Positions 49,703 to 59,921 are shown, numbered from the stretch's first letter. The stretch: 64,000 nucleotides of DNA from Ardenticatenales bacterium (GCA_020634515.1 JACKBL010000002.1:868001-932000); one strand, 5' to 3'. Notes: generated by a model not told the origin, from the letters alone. Numbers and translations are program-made.

Positions 49703-52354
49703 ATGTTATCCCGAACACGCGATACCCTCCTCTTCCGCCTCAGCCGCCTGGCCATCGCTACCCCCTTGCTCCTGGCGCTGCGTAACATGACCAGCCGCTG
49801 GGTGCGCACGCTGCTGACGATGGCCGGCATCATCGTCGGCGTCGCTGCCATGGTCGCCGTCAACGTTACCAACGGCAGCACGATCCACTCCATCAACCAG
49901 TTCTTTGACGAAGCCGCCGGACGGAGCGACTTGCTCGTGGAAGCGGACACCCCCGGCGGTTTTGACGAGTCGTTGGTCAACGTGGCGCGGCGCGTTCCCG
50001 GCGTCACCGCTCTGGCGCCCGCCTACATAGGCGTGACCATTCTGGCCGATGAGGCGCGCGACTGGCAGGTGCAGTTTGGCGGCGGCGGCCAGATCGCCCC
50101 CGGCAGCCAGTTTTGGCTCATGGGCGTCGATCCCGAATTGGACCCCCTGGTGCATGATTACACGCTCAGCACCGGGCGTCTCTTGCAGGCGCGAGAGACG
50201 GGCTACCGCGTGGTCTTGGTGGACACATACGCGGAGGACAAAGGGATTGAGGTGGGCGAAGACCTGGCGCTGGCGACGCCCGACGGCGTGGCGCGGCTGC
50301 GCGTGGTCGGCCTGATCGCCAAAGAGGGCATTGGCGTGACCAATGCGGGCGTGATTGGCTTCACGCCGCTGCCGGTGGCGCAGGAGTTGTTCGCTGCCGG
50401 GGGAACGTTGACGCAGTTGGAGATTGTGGCGGACGAGGCCATTGCCGGCAACAGCGATACGCTAGAAACGTTGCGACAGACGCTGACCGACCGCCTCGGC
50501 AGCGATGTAAAAGTCAAATACCCTGCCTCGCGCGGGCAGTTAGTCGCCAACAGCCTGCAAAACTACCGCCTCGGCCTGGGCTTCTTCAGCGTCGTCAGTC
50601 TGTTTGTGGGTAGCTTCCTCATTTACAACGCCTTTGCCATGACTATCGTGGAACGCACGCGGGAGATTGGCATGATGCGGGCCATTGGCACGACACAGGG
50701 GCAGGTGGTGGCCTTGGTGATGGCGGAAGCTGTCATTCTGGGGCTGCTCGGCTCGCTGGTGGGGGTCGTGGTGGGGCTGCTGCTGGCGCGTGGGCTGATC
50801 GTGTTCATGGCGGCTTTCACGCGGCAGGCGTTGGAGGTGGTCGCGGCGCAGCCGGGCGAACTGCTGCAAGCGATGGCCACGGGTGTGATGGTGACGTTGG
50901 CGGCGGCGTTTGTGCCGGCATTTCAAGCTGCCCGTATCTCCCCCCTGCAAGCCCTGCGCGTGCAGGGCAACATAGACGAATCCCGCTGGCTACAGATGGG
51001 TCTCAAATTCGGTCCCCTCACCGTCGTCGCCACGCTCCTCATCCTCTACCGCGTCCCCTTCCGCCCCGAAGTCGCCTATCCCCTGGGCAGCAACGCCATC
51101 TTCTTCCTTTTGCTCGGCGCTACCCTCTGCATCCCCATCGTCGCCGGCCTGCTGGAGCGCCTGTTTCGCCCCCTCATTGTCCTCCTCTTTGGCAACGAAG
51201 GGCGATTGGGTAGCAGCAACATCAATCGCGCGCGTGGGCGCACCACCCTCACCGTCGCCGCCCTCATGGTGGGCATCAGCATGGTCGTGGGCATCAGCGG
51301 CCTGACGCAGAGCTTCGAGGCCGACCTGCGCAACTGGGTGGAGACCGCCGTGGGGGGCGACCTGTACGTGCGTTCTCCATTGGACATGCGCCCGGACCTG
51401 GAAGGGCGGCTGTTGGCCGTGGACGGCGTGGCTGCCGTTACCAAAGCCGCGTATGTCTCCGCCCGTTTCATCCCACCAACGGGCGCGGGCAGGGACGGGG
51501 ACGAGTACACGATTTTCGCGGCGATTGATCCGGAAACGTATTTGCGCGTTGCCGGCATTCAAATCGAACAAGGACCGCCCGCCGCCGAAGCGATCCAACA
51601 ACTCGCTGCCGGTGACGCCCTCCTCCTCAGCGCCACGTTGGCCGAGCAGTACGACCTGGAGGTGGGCGATACCCTGACGCTGGAGACCAGAAGAGGTCAG
51701 CACGCCTTCCGCATTGCCGGCATCATCGTAGACTTCACCGGCGCGGAAACACCCGTCGTCACCGGCTCCTGGGGGGATTTGCGCCGCTATTTTGGCGTCA
51801 ACACCGTAGACCGCTTCACCCTCACCCTGTCCCCCGACGCCGACCCGGACATCGTCGCTGAACGCATCAAGAACCAGGTCGGGCGCGGTGACAATCTCGC
51901 CGTGGAGAGCCAGGCCGAATTCCAGGAAAAAGTCCTCAGTGTTAGCCAGCAGGCGTTTGCTCTCTTTGACGTCCTTGGTTTGATCGGCCTGGTCGTGGCC
52001 GGATTGGGTGTGATCAACACCATGCTTATGAACGTGCTGGAGCGCACGCGCGAGTTGGGCAGCCTGCGCAGCCTGGGTATGACCCAACCGCAGGTGCGGC
52101 GCATGGTGCTGGCGGAAGCGATGGCGATTGGCCTCATCGGGGCTGTGTTTGGCGTCGCGTTTGGCGTCGTTCTCGTCGGCGTCTTTATCACCGGGCTGCG
52201 CGAATTAGGCGGCTTTGCCCTCACCGCGCAGACGCCCACACGCGCCATGATCACGTCGTTCTTTATCGCCCTGGCCGTGGCCCTCGTCGCCGCCTGGTAT
52301 CCCGCCGTGCGCGCGGGTCGCGTGAACATCATCGCCGCTATCAAAAACGAGTAG
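49703..52354 (+). CDS. ABC transporter permease, two FtsX/MacB units
   Basis: 883 residues from ATG 49703. An N-terminal helix (VRTLLTMAGIIVGVAAMVAV), a large outer domain, then the first FtsX block at about 290-420 ('VERTREIGMMRAIGTTQGQVVALVMAEAVILGLLGSLVGVV'). A second half repeats the plan: a helix near 525 (LTVAALMVGISMVVGISG), an outer domain, and 'LERTRELGSLRSLGMTQPQVRRMVLAEAMAIGLIGAVFGV'. It moves lipoproteins or peptides, or transmits force. Both FtsX motifs are intact. Confidence 0.94.
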   Translation: MLSRTRDTLLFRLSRLAIATPLLLALRNMTSRWVRTLLTMAGIIVGVAAMVAVNVTNGSTIHSINQFFDEAAGRSDLLVEADTPGGFDESLVNVARRVPGVTALAPAYIGVTILADEARDWQVQFGGGGQIAPGSQFWLMGVDPELDPLVHDYTLSTGRLLQARETGYRVVLVDTYAEDKGIEVGEDLALATPDGVARLRVVGLIAKEGIGVTNAGVIGFTPLPVAQELFAAGGTLTQLEIVADEAIAGNSDTLETLRQTLTDRLGSDVKVKYPASRGQLVANSLQNYRLGLGFFSVVSLFVGSFLIYNAFAMTIVERTREIGMMRAIGTTQGQVVALVMAEAVILGLLGSLVGVVVGLLLARGLIVFMAAFTRQALEVVAAQPGELLQAMATGVMVTLAAAFVPAFQAARISPLQALRVQGNIDESRWLQMGLKFGPLTVVATLLILYRVPFRPEVAYPLGSNAIFFLLLGATLCIPIVAGLLERLFRPLIVLLFGNEGRLGSSNINRARGRTTLTVAALMVGISMVVGISGLTQSFEADLRNWVETAVGGDLYVRSPLDMRPDLEGRLLAVDGVAAVTKAAYVSARFIPPTGAGRDGDEYTIFAAIDPETYLRVAGIQIEQGPPAAEAIQQLAAGDALLLSATLAEQYDLEVGDTLTLETRRGQHAFRIAGIIVDFTGAETPVVTGSWGDLRRYFGVNTVDRFTLTLSPDADPDIVAERIKNQVGRGDNLAVESQAEFQEKVLSVSQQAFALFDVLGLIGLVVAGLGVINTMLMNVLERTRELGSLRSLGMTQPQVRRMVLAEAMAIGLIGAVFGVAFGVVLVGVFITGLRELGGFALTAQTPTRAMITSFFIALAVALVAAWYPAVRAGRVNIIAAIKNE

Positions 52355-52365
52355 AAACGATTCAC

Positions 52366-52515
52366 CATCATCTTCCCGGAAGCTGTTACTATGCAAATTG
52401 GTTCTGAAATGGCGCTTCCGGGAAGGTTTCTTGAACATGTCCATCATCTTCCCGGAAGCTGCTACGATGCAAAATGGTTCTGAAATGGCGCTTCCGGGAA
52501 CGTCTCTTGAACGTG
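52366..52515. repeat. Two tandem family A hairpins before the adaptor gene
   Basis: Each copy of about 75 bases has CATCTTCCCGGAAGCTG at the left and GCGCTTCCGGGAA at the right, with a shared loop ending GGTTCTGAAATG. Copy 1 spans about 52366-52434 and copy 2 about 52440-52507, about 90% identical by eye. Confidence 0.85.
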
Positions 52516-52617
52516 GCCACCGCAACCTGCCGGCTTCTGCCCACACCCGCGCGTATCTGGTATGGAAATCGGGCAGGCCGGCGTGAGCGGTTACAACGAA
52601 ACAACGGGAGAAATTGC

Positions 52618-53997
52618 ATGAATTGGAAACGCGCCATCATCACCCTGACCTTGCTGGTTCTGCTGGTCGCCGGCGGCTACTGGGCTTATCTGCGCTATCT
52701 GGCCCCGCGGCCGCAGGCGGAAACGCCGCCGCCTGACGTGAATACGCTGTCGGTGGACACGGGCGTGGATGTGGTATCGGCGGAGGCGCGCCTGGAGCCG
52801 CTGCGCTGGGTGGAGTTGGGCATCTTGACGCCGGGACGGGTGGAAGCGGTCCTGGTGAGCGAGGGTGATGTGGTGGCGGCGGGCGCGCCGCTGCTGCGCC
52901 TGGAGGCGGCGGACCTGGAGGCGGCGCTGGCGCAGGCGGAGGCGGCTGTGAGCCAGGCTCGGGCGGGCGTGGCGGCGGCGGAGGCGCAGGTGAGCGCGGC
53001 GGAGGCGGGCGTGGTGGCCGCGCGGGCGGCGATTGATGTGGCGGAGGCGCAGTTGGCGCTGGCACAGGCGGACCCGTTGCCGGAGGAGGTGGCGGCGATG
53101 CAAGGGAATGTGGATGTGGCGGATGCCGGCATTTCCCAGGCCCTCGCCAATCGTGATGTAGCCCTTACCGCCGCCACCAACGCCCAGATCGAAAACGCCC
53201 AGGCCCAGTTAGCCGCGGCTCAGGCGGACGCCCGCGTCGTACAGGATCAGTACGACGAACTTATTCGCAACAATGTGGGCGGCACCTTGGAGGAACAGAC
53301 GCGCTTTGCCCTCAACGCGGCGCAGGTGCGGGTGGCCGCGGCGCAGGCAGCTCTGGACGATCTGCGTGCCGGCGCGACCGCGGCGCAGCGGCAGGCGGCC
53401 GGCGCGACGGTCTCTGTCGCCACGGCGCAGCGAGACGCGGCGCAGGCGCAGCTTGATTTGCTCCTGGCCGGGCCACGCCCACAGCAGGTGGATGTGGCCC
53501 AGGCGCAGGTGAATCAGGCGGATGTGGGATTGGCGCAGGCGGAGGCGGCGTTGGCGCAGGCGCAAGCGGGGGTTTCTCAGGCGCAGGCGGCACTGGCGCA
53601 GGCGCAGGCGGGGCGGGATGCGGCGCGGGCAGCGTTGCAAAAGATGGTGTTGGTGGCGCCGTTTGCCGGCACAATCGCCCAAATCAACGCCGAAACCGGT
53701 GAAACGCTCACGCCGGGTCTGCCGGTGATCAACCTGGCCGATTTCGGCGGCTGGTTGGTGAAAACGACTGACTTGACGGAGGGGGATGTGGTGGCCGTGG
53801 CCGTGGGGGACGTGGTTGAATTGCGCCTGGAGGCGATCCCGGACGAGCGGCTGGTGGGGACGGTGACGGAGATTGCCGTCGTGTCCACGCTCTCCCGTGG
53901 CGATATTACATACGAAGTGACGATTGCCGTGGCGGAACCTGATGCCCTGCCCTTGCGCTGGGGGATGACGGTGTACGCGGATATCCAGGTGAAGTGA
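52618..53997 (+). CDS. HlyD/MacA-like membrane fusion (adaptor) protein
   Basis: 459 residues from ATG 52618, with GGGAG upstream. An N-terminal anchor (AIITLTLLVLLVAGGYWAYL), a first lipoyl half 'GRVEAVLVSEGDVVAAGAPLLRLE', a very long Ala/Gln-rich coiled coil (about 105-345), the second lipoyl half 'LVAPFAGTIAQINAETGETLTPGLPVINLAD', and a beta-barrel end. It bridges the MacB-like permease to the outer layer. It is separated from the permease by 263 bases of repeats, but very likely belongs to the same system. Confidence 0.92.
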   Translation: MNWKRAIITLTLLVLLVAGGYWAYLRYLAPRPQAETPPPDVNTLSVDTGVDVVSAEARLEPLRWVELGILTPGRVEAVLVSEGDVVAAGAPLLRLEAADLEAALAQAEAAVSQARAGVAAAEAQVSAAEAGVVAARAAIDVAEAQLALAQADPLPEEVAAMQGNVDVADAGISQALANRDVALTAATNAQIENAQAQLAAAQADARVVQDQYDELIRNNVGGTLEEQTRFALNAAQVRVAAAQAALDDLRAGATAAQRQAAGATVSVATAQRDAAQAQLDLLLAGPRPQQVDVAQAQVNQADVGLAQAEAALAQAQAGVSQAQAALAQAQAGRDAARAALQKMVLVAPFAGTIAQINAETGETLTPGLPVINLADFGGWLVKTTDLTEGDVVAVAVGDVVELRLEAIPDERLVGTVTEIAVVSTLSRGDITYEVTIAVAEPDALPLRWGMTVYADIQVK

Positions 53998-54054
53998 GAG
54001 AGAATGCCGATCCCCGCTCCATACGTGAGTGCCGATCCCTTGTGACAAAGGGGA

Positions 54055-54085
54055 GACGGGAGCAGTCTTGGAGACTGCTCCCGTC
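54055..54085. terminator. Perfect 14-bp hairpin between converging genes
   Basis: GACGGGAGCAGTCT and AGACTGCTCCCGTC around TGG. There is no T-run, so it may be a rho-independent-like stop of weak type, or a repeat; it lies between the ends of the adaptor gene and the minus-strand secreted protein gene. Confidence 0.55.
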
Positions 54086-54104
54086 CAGGTTGCTCCAGTT
54101 TAGG

Positions 54105-56153
54105 CTATCGGAGTAGCTCCTCAAGCGTCACGCCTTCAGGGAGAGGTATGTCAGCACGGCCGAGATCGCGCGTGGGTGCGCCGCTGAGCGCGCCCGGATG
54201 CAGTCCGCCGAACCACAAGCCTTTGCGTCCCGTGAAGTCCTGGCAGATGTTGATGCCGGCAACGTGCCCAAGCCCACGATATAGTCCAATGTCAAACGAC
54301 GTGCATTGAGAGCCGGGATCGTGCTGCAACCAGAACGCATCGTGCTCCACCAGGTAGCCCCACAATCCGCCTCCACCATTGGAATCCGTGAATGAGCCAT
54401 CGTTGTACAGGTTGTAATCACCCTGGCTGCTGCTACCATCGTTGAGGAAGATCAGGTAATCCATGATATAAAGCGGCTGTTCCTCCGGCTGGCAGTTCGG
54501 GTAGGTGAAGGAGCCGATGTACGTGCCCCACTTGCCGGCGGAGGGGATGTTCTTGGAGTACTCGCCCAGGTACCAGAAAGTGGTGCCGTCGGGGTCGATG
54601 GTCATGCCGGTGTAGTCGCCCCAGCGACGCGGCGGGGAGTCGAAGGCGGTGTAGGGGACCTCGCCCGCTTTCAGTTCCGCTTCCGGTTGCAGCGTGCCCA
54701 TGGGGTCGCCACTTTCGCGCCCGGTGTACCAGATGCTGGGGTACATGCTGGTGCTGGACTTGGTGTAGCCAATGGCCATGTCGCCGCATTGGTTGACGGC
54801 CAGGTCGGGGAAGATGCGGTATGCGCCGTTGCTGCCGTAAATGGCGGTCTGCACGAGGGTGGGGGTGGGGGTGGTGAGGTCCACTTCCGTCCAGCGGACG
54901 CAGTCCACGGTGCCGCCACCGGGGTTGCAACTGACGCTGTCGGTGATCCAGCCGGAGCCGTTGCGATACTCAAACTGGCGCATGCGCCAGTCGTTGGCGG
55001 TGATGGCCTGTCCACCCATTTGGGGGACGTCCACGGGATAGCCGCCGGCGCCGATGTTCAGGGTGGCGACCACGGTGGGGACGCCGCCGCTGAGGGGGTT
55101 GGGCCATTCCCAAATCCAGATGGTTTGGCCGTCGTAGTAGTCGGTGACGATGTAGTGGGTGTCGTCGGTGGGCCAGGTTCCCTGGGCGTAGCCGTGGAGG
55201 GTGAGGACCTGGGGTGTGCTACCATCGTAGCCGGTGCTGAAGGTGATGGGGGTCATGGGATTGCCGGCATACATCGCCGCCTTATCCAACGCCCAAACAC
55301 GCCCTTCAAAGCCCTGGGGCACGCCGCCCTCGAACTGGTTGGAGCCGACGAAGATGGCGTTGTTGCCCACGCCGGTGTGCGGGTAGTCATGGAACGCGCC
55401 CATGATGTTTGCCGGCACGGCGTAGATGTACCACGCGCCGGTGGGGTCGCCGGTGGCGCTGACGGCGGCGCAGTAGTTGACGCCGTTGGCGTCGATGCCG
55501 ATGACGAAGCGGTCCGCTTCTTCGTCATAGACGGCGGAGGGGTCGAACGTGCCGCCGCAACTGGGGTTGGCGCTGAAGAAGCTGTCCGTGGTCACGGGGC
55601 CATAGACGCTGTTGCCGGACTTGTCATAGATTTCCAGGGACAGGTTGACCACGGCGATGAGGTGGTTGGGACCGGCGGCCATTTCCGGGTCGGGGGGCAC
55701 GACGCCGCCGCCGCCACAGCAATTGACGTAGTCGATGCTGTCGAAGCCAAGCAGGGGCGTGGGGCCGAAGCCTTCCTGGGCGATTTGCACGCTGTTGTTG
55801 GGCGCCATCTTCATGGCTTCCGCTTGCAGCCGGGCCGCGGCCGCCTCGCTGACGCGGGACTCGTTTTCGATGTCAATCTCGCCGCGCAGCCAGCGCTCAT
55901 ACTGGTTGTTCTCGACGTAGACGCCGATGGGCACGTCCAGCATGTTCACGGTGACGGGGGAGATGGGATCGTACTTTTCGGGTTGGGGGGGGTATTGGCT
56001 GATGTCGCGGTCGGCGTCGGGAGCCAGTTCGCGCAGCGCTTCCTGCCGCGCGACGGTTTCCTGCCCGGGACGAACCGCGTTGAAAATGGCAAAGATACCC
56101 AGCGCCAAAAGCAGCAAGGGTACGGCTATTCGGACGGCTTTTCTAGGTGTCAT
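54105..56153 (-). CDS. Secreted protein of unknown function, paralogue 1
   Basis: 682 residues from ATG 56153 (GGAGGAAG upstream; a TTG at 56165 is less likely). An N-terminal hydrophobic signal (AVRIAVPLLLLALGIFAIF), a propeptide-like section, a 'CCGGGG' motif near 150, and a beta-propeller-like body ('PPDPEMAAGPNHLIAVVNLSLEIYDKSGN', 'YDEEADRFVIGIDANG', 'GDYTGMTIDPDGTTFWYLGEYSKN'). The C-terminal module (from about 558) begins after 'YPNC' and differs from paralogue 2. Function unknown. Confidence 0.88.
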   Translation of the reverse strand: MTPRKAVRIAVPLLLLALGIFAIFNAVRPGQETVARQEALRELAPDADRDISQYPPQPEKYDPISPVTVNMLDVPIGVYVENNQYERWLRGEIDIENESRVSEAAAARLQAEAMKMAPNNSVQIAQEGFGPTPLLGFDSIDYVNCCGGGGVVPPDPEMAAGPNHLIAVVNLSLEIYDKSGNSVYGPVTTDSFFSANPSCGGTFDPSAVYDEEADRFVIGIDANGVNYCAAVSATGDPTGAWYIYAVPANIMGAFHDYPHTGVGNNAIFVGSNQFEGGVPQGFEGRVWALDKAAMYAGNPMTPITFSTGYDGSTPQVLTLHGYAQGTWPTDDTHYIVTDYYDGQTIWIWEWPNPLSGGVPTVVATLNIGAGGYPVDVPQMGGQAITANDWRMRQFEYRNGSGWITDSVSCNPGGGTVDCVRWTEVDLTTPTPTLVQTAIYGSNGAYRIFPDLAVNQCGDMAIGYTKSSTSMYPSIWYTGRESGDPMGTLQPEAELKAGEVPYTAFDSPPRRWGDYTGMTIDPDGTTFWYLGEYSKNIPSAGKWGTYIGSFTYPNCQPEEQPLYIMDYLIFLNDGSSSQGDYNLYNDGSFTDSNGGGGLWGYLVEHDAFWLQHDPGSQCTSFDIGLYRGLGHVAGINICQDFTGRKGLWFGGLHPGALSGAPTRDLGRADIPLPEGVTLEELLR

Positions 56154-56731
56154 GTCTTCCTCCAACGATATGGGATGACGATGGAATCAACCAGGGAATG
56201 TCACTACTTAGCCCGTTGCTTGAATCGATCGAAGGCAACGTGGCCTTCGGCAAGCTCAGTTTTCGACAAGCTCAGTCTTCGAGAGGGTTAGTCGTTTCCA
56301 TGGAACTACATCGCCAACTTGAGATTTGGGTATTTTGACTACGATGTAATACGGCGATCCGCCAAAGGAGCCGTGCAATGTGTAGGCGGAGACTGGCAAC
56401 CGGTCGCATGGATAATTATGTGGCACGGATCCCAGCGCGCTTTTATTCTAACCAGTAAGGTGATCCGCGCCAATAGCCTATTGCGGCGATTTAGCAATGG
56501 GTGTGTTTCATTTTAGTTGACTGTTGCTTGCTGTAGGACAATTCGCTGAATTGTCCTCCGCCGTGAAGGGACAATTTAGGCAAATTGTCCTACGGCGCGG
56601 GCAGCCTGAGCAACCCATTTGAAACACACCCTTTAGGAAATCCCATTTTGGTGGCTGTCCGCTCATCAAAATGATTCCGCGCCGTCCCGCCCCTACGTCA
56701 AGATGGCTGCGTGGTGATTGGCGCGGAAAAG
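56154..56731. other. Spacer between the two paralogues
   Basis: No credible gene. It contains TTCGACAAGCTCAG-type repeats (about 56250-56285) and two small hairpins around GGACAATT...AATTGTCC (about 56536-56602). It also holds a family C fragment near 56650. Confidence 0.5.
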
Positions 56732-56765
56732 AAAAACGAGCAGCCCCAGGCGGCTGCTCGTTTTT
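56732..56765 (-). terminator. Intrinsic terminator of paralogue 2
   Basis: AAAAACGAGCAGCC pairs with GGCTGCTCGTTTTT around a CCAGGC-type loop. It lies just after the stop of the minus-strand gene at 56811 and is symmetric in its A/T flanks. Confidence 0.9.
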
Positions 56766-56810
56766 GTTGATAGGAGGTGAGCGCCGAATGGCTCAGCGTC
56801 GCCGCGTGGT

Positions 56811-58814
56811 TTACTTGAACAATTCCTGGTTGACCATTGGCCAATCTCCTTCAGGAGCCAGCAGGATGTTTGCGGTCCAGACGCCGCGCGCGCCGGAGCC
56901 ATCGGTGCAGGCGCGATAGCCGCCGACAACGCCGCCACCCTGGAAAGCCCCCACGGAGTAGGCGTTGCAGTTGGAGCCGTCGGTGTAGAGGAAGCGGATG
57001 CGGGCCGGATTCTGGTGGAAGCCCCACAGGCCGTTGTTGCCGGCATTGTCCATGAAGGTGCCGTCGTCATAGAATGAGAACGTCCCTGTGCCATTGTCGC
57101 CATTATTCATGGCATACTGGTAGGACATCTGCGCCAACAGGTTCGGGCCAGAGCAATTCGGGTAGGTGAAGGAGCCGATGTACGTGCCCCACTTGCCGGT
57201 GGAGGGGATGTTTTTGGAGTACTCGCCCAGGTACCAGAAAGTGGTGCCGTCGGGGTCAATGGTCATGCCGGTGTAGTCGCCCCAGCGACGCGGAGGGGAG
57301 TCGAAGGCGGTGTAGGCGATTTCGCCCGCTTTCAGTTGCGCTTCCGGTTGCAGCGTGCCCATGGGGTCGCCACTTTCGCGCCCGGTGTACCAGATGCTGG
57401 GGTACATGCTGGTGCTGGACTTGGTGTAGCCAATGGCCATGTCGCCGCACTGGTTGACGGCCAGGTCGGGGAAGATGCGATATTCGCCGTTGCTGCCGTA
57501 CATGGCGGTCTGCACGAGGGTGGGGGTGGGGGTGGTGAGGTCTACTTCCGTCCAGCGGACGCAGTCCACGGTGCCGCCACCGGGGTTGCAGCTCACGCTG
57601 TCGGTGATCCAGCCGGAGCCGTTGCGATACTCAAACTGGCGCATGCGCCAGTCGTTGGCGGTGATGGCCTGTCCACCCATTTGGGGGACGTCCACGGGAT
57701 AGCCGCCGGCGCCGATGTTCAGGGTGGCGACGACGGTGGGCGTGCCGCCGCTGAGGGGGTTGGGCCATTCCCAAATCCAGATGGTTTGGCCGTCGTAGTA
57801 GTCGGTGACGATGTAGTGGGTGTCGTCGGTGGGCCAGGTTCCCTGGGCGTAGCCGTGGAGGGTGAGGACCTGGGGCGTGCCGCCATCGTAGCCGGTGCTG
57901 AAGGTGATGGGGGTCATGGGATTGCCGGCATACATCGCCGCCTTATCCAACGCCCAAATACGTCCTTCAAAGCCCTGGGGCACGCCGCCGCCGAACTGGT
58001 TGGAGCCGACGAAGATGGCGTTGTTGCCCACGCCGGTGTGCGGGTAGTCATGGAACGCGCCCATGATGTTTGCCGGCACGGCGTAGATGTACCACGCGCC
58101 GGTGGGGTCGCCGGTGGCGCTGACGGCGGCGCAGTAGTTGACGCCGTTGGCGTCGATGCCGATGACGAAGCGGTCCGCCTCTTCGTCGTAGACGGCGGAG
58201 GGGTCGAACGTGCCACCGCAGCCGGGGTTGGCGCTGAAGAAGCTGTCCGTGGTCACGGGGCCATAGACGCTGTTGCCGGACTTGTCATAGATTTCCAGGG
58301 ACAGGTTGACCACGGCGATGAGGTGGTTGGGACCGGCGGCCATTTCCGGGTCAGGGGGCACAACGCCGCCGCCGCCGCAGCAATTGGCGTAGTCGATGCT
58401 GTCGAAGCCAAGCAGGGGCGTGGGACCGAAGCCTTCCTGGGCGATTTGCACGCTGTTGTTGGGCGCCATCTTCATGGCTTCCGCCTGTAGCCGGGCCGCG
58501 GCCGCCTCGCTGACGCGGGACTCGTTTTCGATGTCAATCTCGCCGCGCAGCCAGCGCTCATACTGGTTGTTCTCGACGTAGACGCCGATGGGCACATCCA
58601 GCATGTTCACGGCGACGGGGGAGATGGGATCGTACTTTTCGGGTTGGGGGGGGTATTGGCTGATGTCGCGGTCGGCGTCGGGAGCCAGTTCGCGCAGCGC
58701 TTCTTGCCGCGCGACGGTTTCCTGCCCGGGACGAACCGCGTTGAGGATGAACAAGGCGCCGGCCACCAGCAACAGCAGGGGCAGGCCAATACGGGCAATT
58801 TTCTTAAACGACAT
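56811..58814 (-). CDS. Secreted protein of unknown function, paralogue 2
   Basis: 667 residues starting MSFKKIARIGLPLLLLVAGALFILN. From the end of the signal to 'GSFTYPNC' (about residues 25-558) it is nearly identical in DNA and protein to paralogue 1, with single changes such as DYVN/DYAN. The signal peptide and the C-terminal ~110 residues ('GTGTFSFYDDGTFMDNAGNNGLWGF...') differ. Recent duplication or gene conversion of the body with exchange of the ends is the simplest reading. Confidence 0.88.
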   Translation of the reverse strand: MSFKKIARIGLPLLLLVAGALFILNAVRPGQETVARQEALRELAPDADRDISQYPPQPEKYDPISPVAVNMLDVPIGVYVENNQYERWLRGEIDIENESRVSEAAAARLQAEAMKMAPNNSVQIAQEGFGPTPLLGFDSIDYANCCGGGGVVPPDPEMAAGPNHLIAVVNLSLEIYDKSGNSVYGPVTTDSFFSANPGCGGTFDPSAVYDEEADRFVIGIDANGVNYCAAVSATGDPTGAWYIYAVPANIMGAFHDYPHTGVGNNAIFVGSNQFGGGVPQGFEGRIWALDKAAMYAGNPMTPITFSTGYDGGTPQVLTLHGYAQGTWPTDDTHYIVTDYYDGQTIWIWEWPNPLSGGTPTVVATLNIGAGGYPVDVPQMGGQAITANDWRMRQFEYRNGSGWITDSVSCNPGGGTVDCVRWTEVDLTTPTPTLVQTAMYGSNGEYRIFPDLAVNQCGDMAIGYTKSSTSMYPSIWYTGRESGDPMGTLQPEAQLKAGEIAYTAFDSPPRRWGDYTGMTIDPDGTTFWYLGEYSKNIPSTGKWGTYIGSFTYPNCSGPNLLAQMSYQYAMNNGDNGTGTFSFYDDGTFMDNAGNNGLWGFHQNPARIRFLYTDGSNCNAYSVGAFQGGGVVGGYRACTDGSGARGVWTANILLAPEGDWPMVNQELFK

Positions 58815-59036
58815 CTAATTTTCTCCGATTTGGGGGAAATAACGTGGGTTCATTGGTGCCGCGTTGGGGGGTTTGCACGTCGCAGAACCCGGAGACATGA
58901 AAATAGGGCGTGAGGGGAACCATCGGGGAGGGGAGCGTCAACTTTGCCTGGGGAGCGGACGGATAATTCCAACCGTGAACGCCACAACATGATCTGTATT
59001 CTAAGTCGCTCTTTGGCGACGCGCAACAAAACCAGG
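58815..59036. other. Short spacer, nothing recognised
   Basis: No gene, hairpin or promoter was found here; it must contain the promoter of the minus-strand secreted protein gene. Confidence 0.4.
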
Positions 59037-59921
59037 TTATGCCGCTGCCGACCGCGCGTGGGCAATGGGCGTGCGCAATGTGCCGATGTTTTCGATTTCT
59101 ACCTCCACGAGGTCGCCCGGTTGCAAGAATTCAGGCGGCGTGCGCGCGAAGCCGACGCCGCTGGGCGTGCCGGTGGCGATGATGTCGCCGGGCAGGAGGG
59201 TCATACCGCGTGAGAGGGTGGCGATGATGTGGGGGATGTCGAAGATCATCTGGCCGGTGTTCCCTTTTTGCTTTACCTGGCCGTTGACGCGGCATTCGAT
59301 GTGAAGATGATGGGGGTCGGGCAGGGCGGCGGCGGTGACGATCCAGGGGCCAAGCGGGCAGGCGCCGTCCAGGCTTTTGCCTTTGAAGTATTGCTGGTGC
59401 TGGCGTTGCAGGTCGCGGGCGCTGAGGTCGTTGAGGCAGGTGTAGCCGAAGACGTGGGACATGGCCTGCGCGGGGGGGATGTTTTTGCCGCCGCGACCGA
59501 TGATCACGGCCAGTTCCGCTTCCCAATCGATCTGCGTGGAGACCTGGGGATCGATGATGAAGGGGGTGTCCGGGTGGTTGATGGTGGTGGTGGCTTTGGT
59601 GAAGATGACGGGAAATGCCGGCACATGATCCCCCTGTCCCCACGCTGCCGCCGACTCACGCGCGTGCTCCGCGTAGTTGCGTCCCAGGCAGAAGATGTTG
59701 CGGCGCGGAAACGGCAGTGGGGCCAGCAGGCGGACCTCATGCAGTGGGCGCGCGCCCTCTTCTTGGGCCACCCATGCGGCAGCCTGCGCCATGCCCGCCG
59801 CGCCCGCCGCGATCAACGCATTCATGTCCGGCGCAATGGGGGCCAGATCAACCACGCCATCCGCCGCCGTGAGCGCGCCGATGCTGACGCGCCCGGCCCA
59901 TTCATACGTCACAAGTCGCAT
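59037..59921 (-). CDS. Fumarylacetoacetate hydrolase family protein
   Basis: 294 residues. 'NIFCLGRNYAEHARE', 'FPVIFTKATTTINHPDTPF', the metal ligands E..E in 'DWEAELAVIIGR' with D in 'NDLSARDLQ', and 'LLPGDIIATGTPSGVGFARTPPEFLQPGDLVEVEIENIGTL' identify the family. Members cut or hydrate 2-keto acids in aromatic or sugar breakdown (for example 2-hydroxyhepta-2,4-diene-1,7-dioate isomerase-like). The exact substrate cannot be told. No pathway neighbours. Confidence 0.93.
   Translation of the reverse strand: MRLVTYEWAGRVSIGALTAADGVVDLAPIAPDMNALIAAGAAGMAQAAAWVAQEEGARPLHEVRLLAPLPFPRRNIFCLGRNYAEHARESAAAWGQGDHVPAFPVIFTKATTTINHPDTPFIIDPQVSTQIDWEAELAVIIGRGGKNIPPAQAMSHVFGYTCLNDLSARDLQRQHQQYFKGKSLDGACPLGPWIVTAAALPDPHHLHIECRVNGQVKQKGNTGQMIFDIPHIIATLSRGMTLLPGDIIATGTPSGVGFARTPPEFLQPGDLVEVEIENIGTLRTPIAHARSAAA

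Noticed and set aside
54687..56291. Plus-strand frame of 534 codons, and a similar one at 57336-58490
   Set aside because: Both are antisense to the secreted paralogues and appear only because those share sequence; composition is Gly/Val/Ala/Asp-rich and unlike real proteins.
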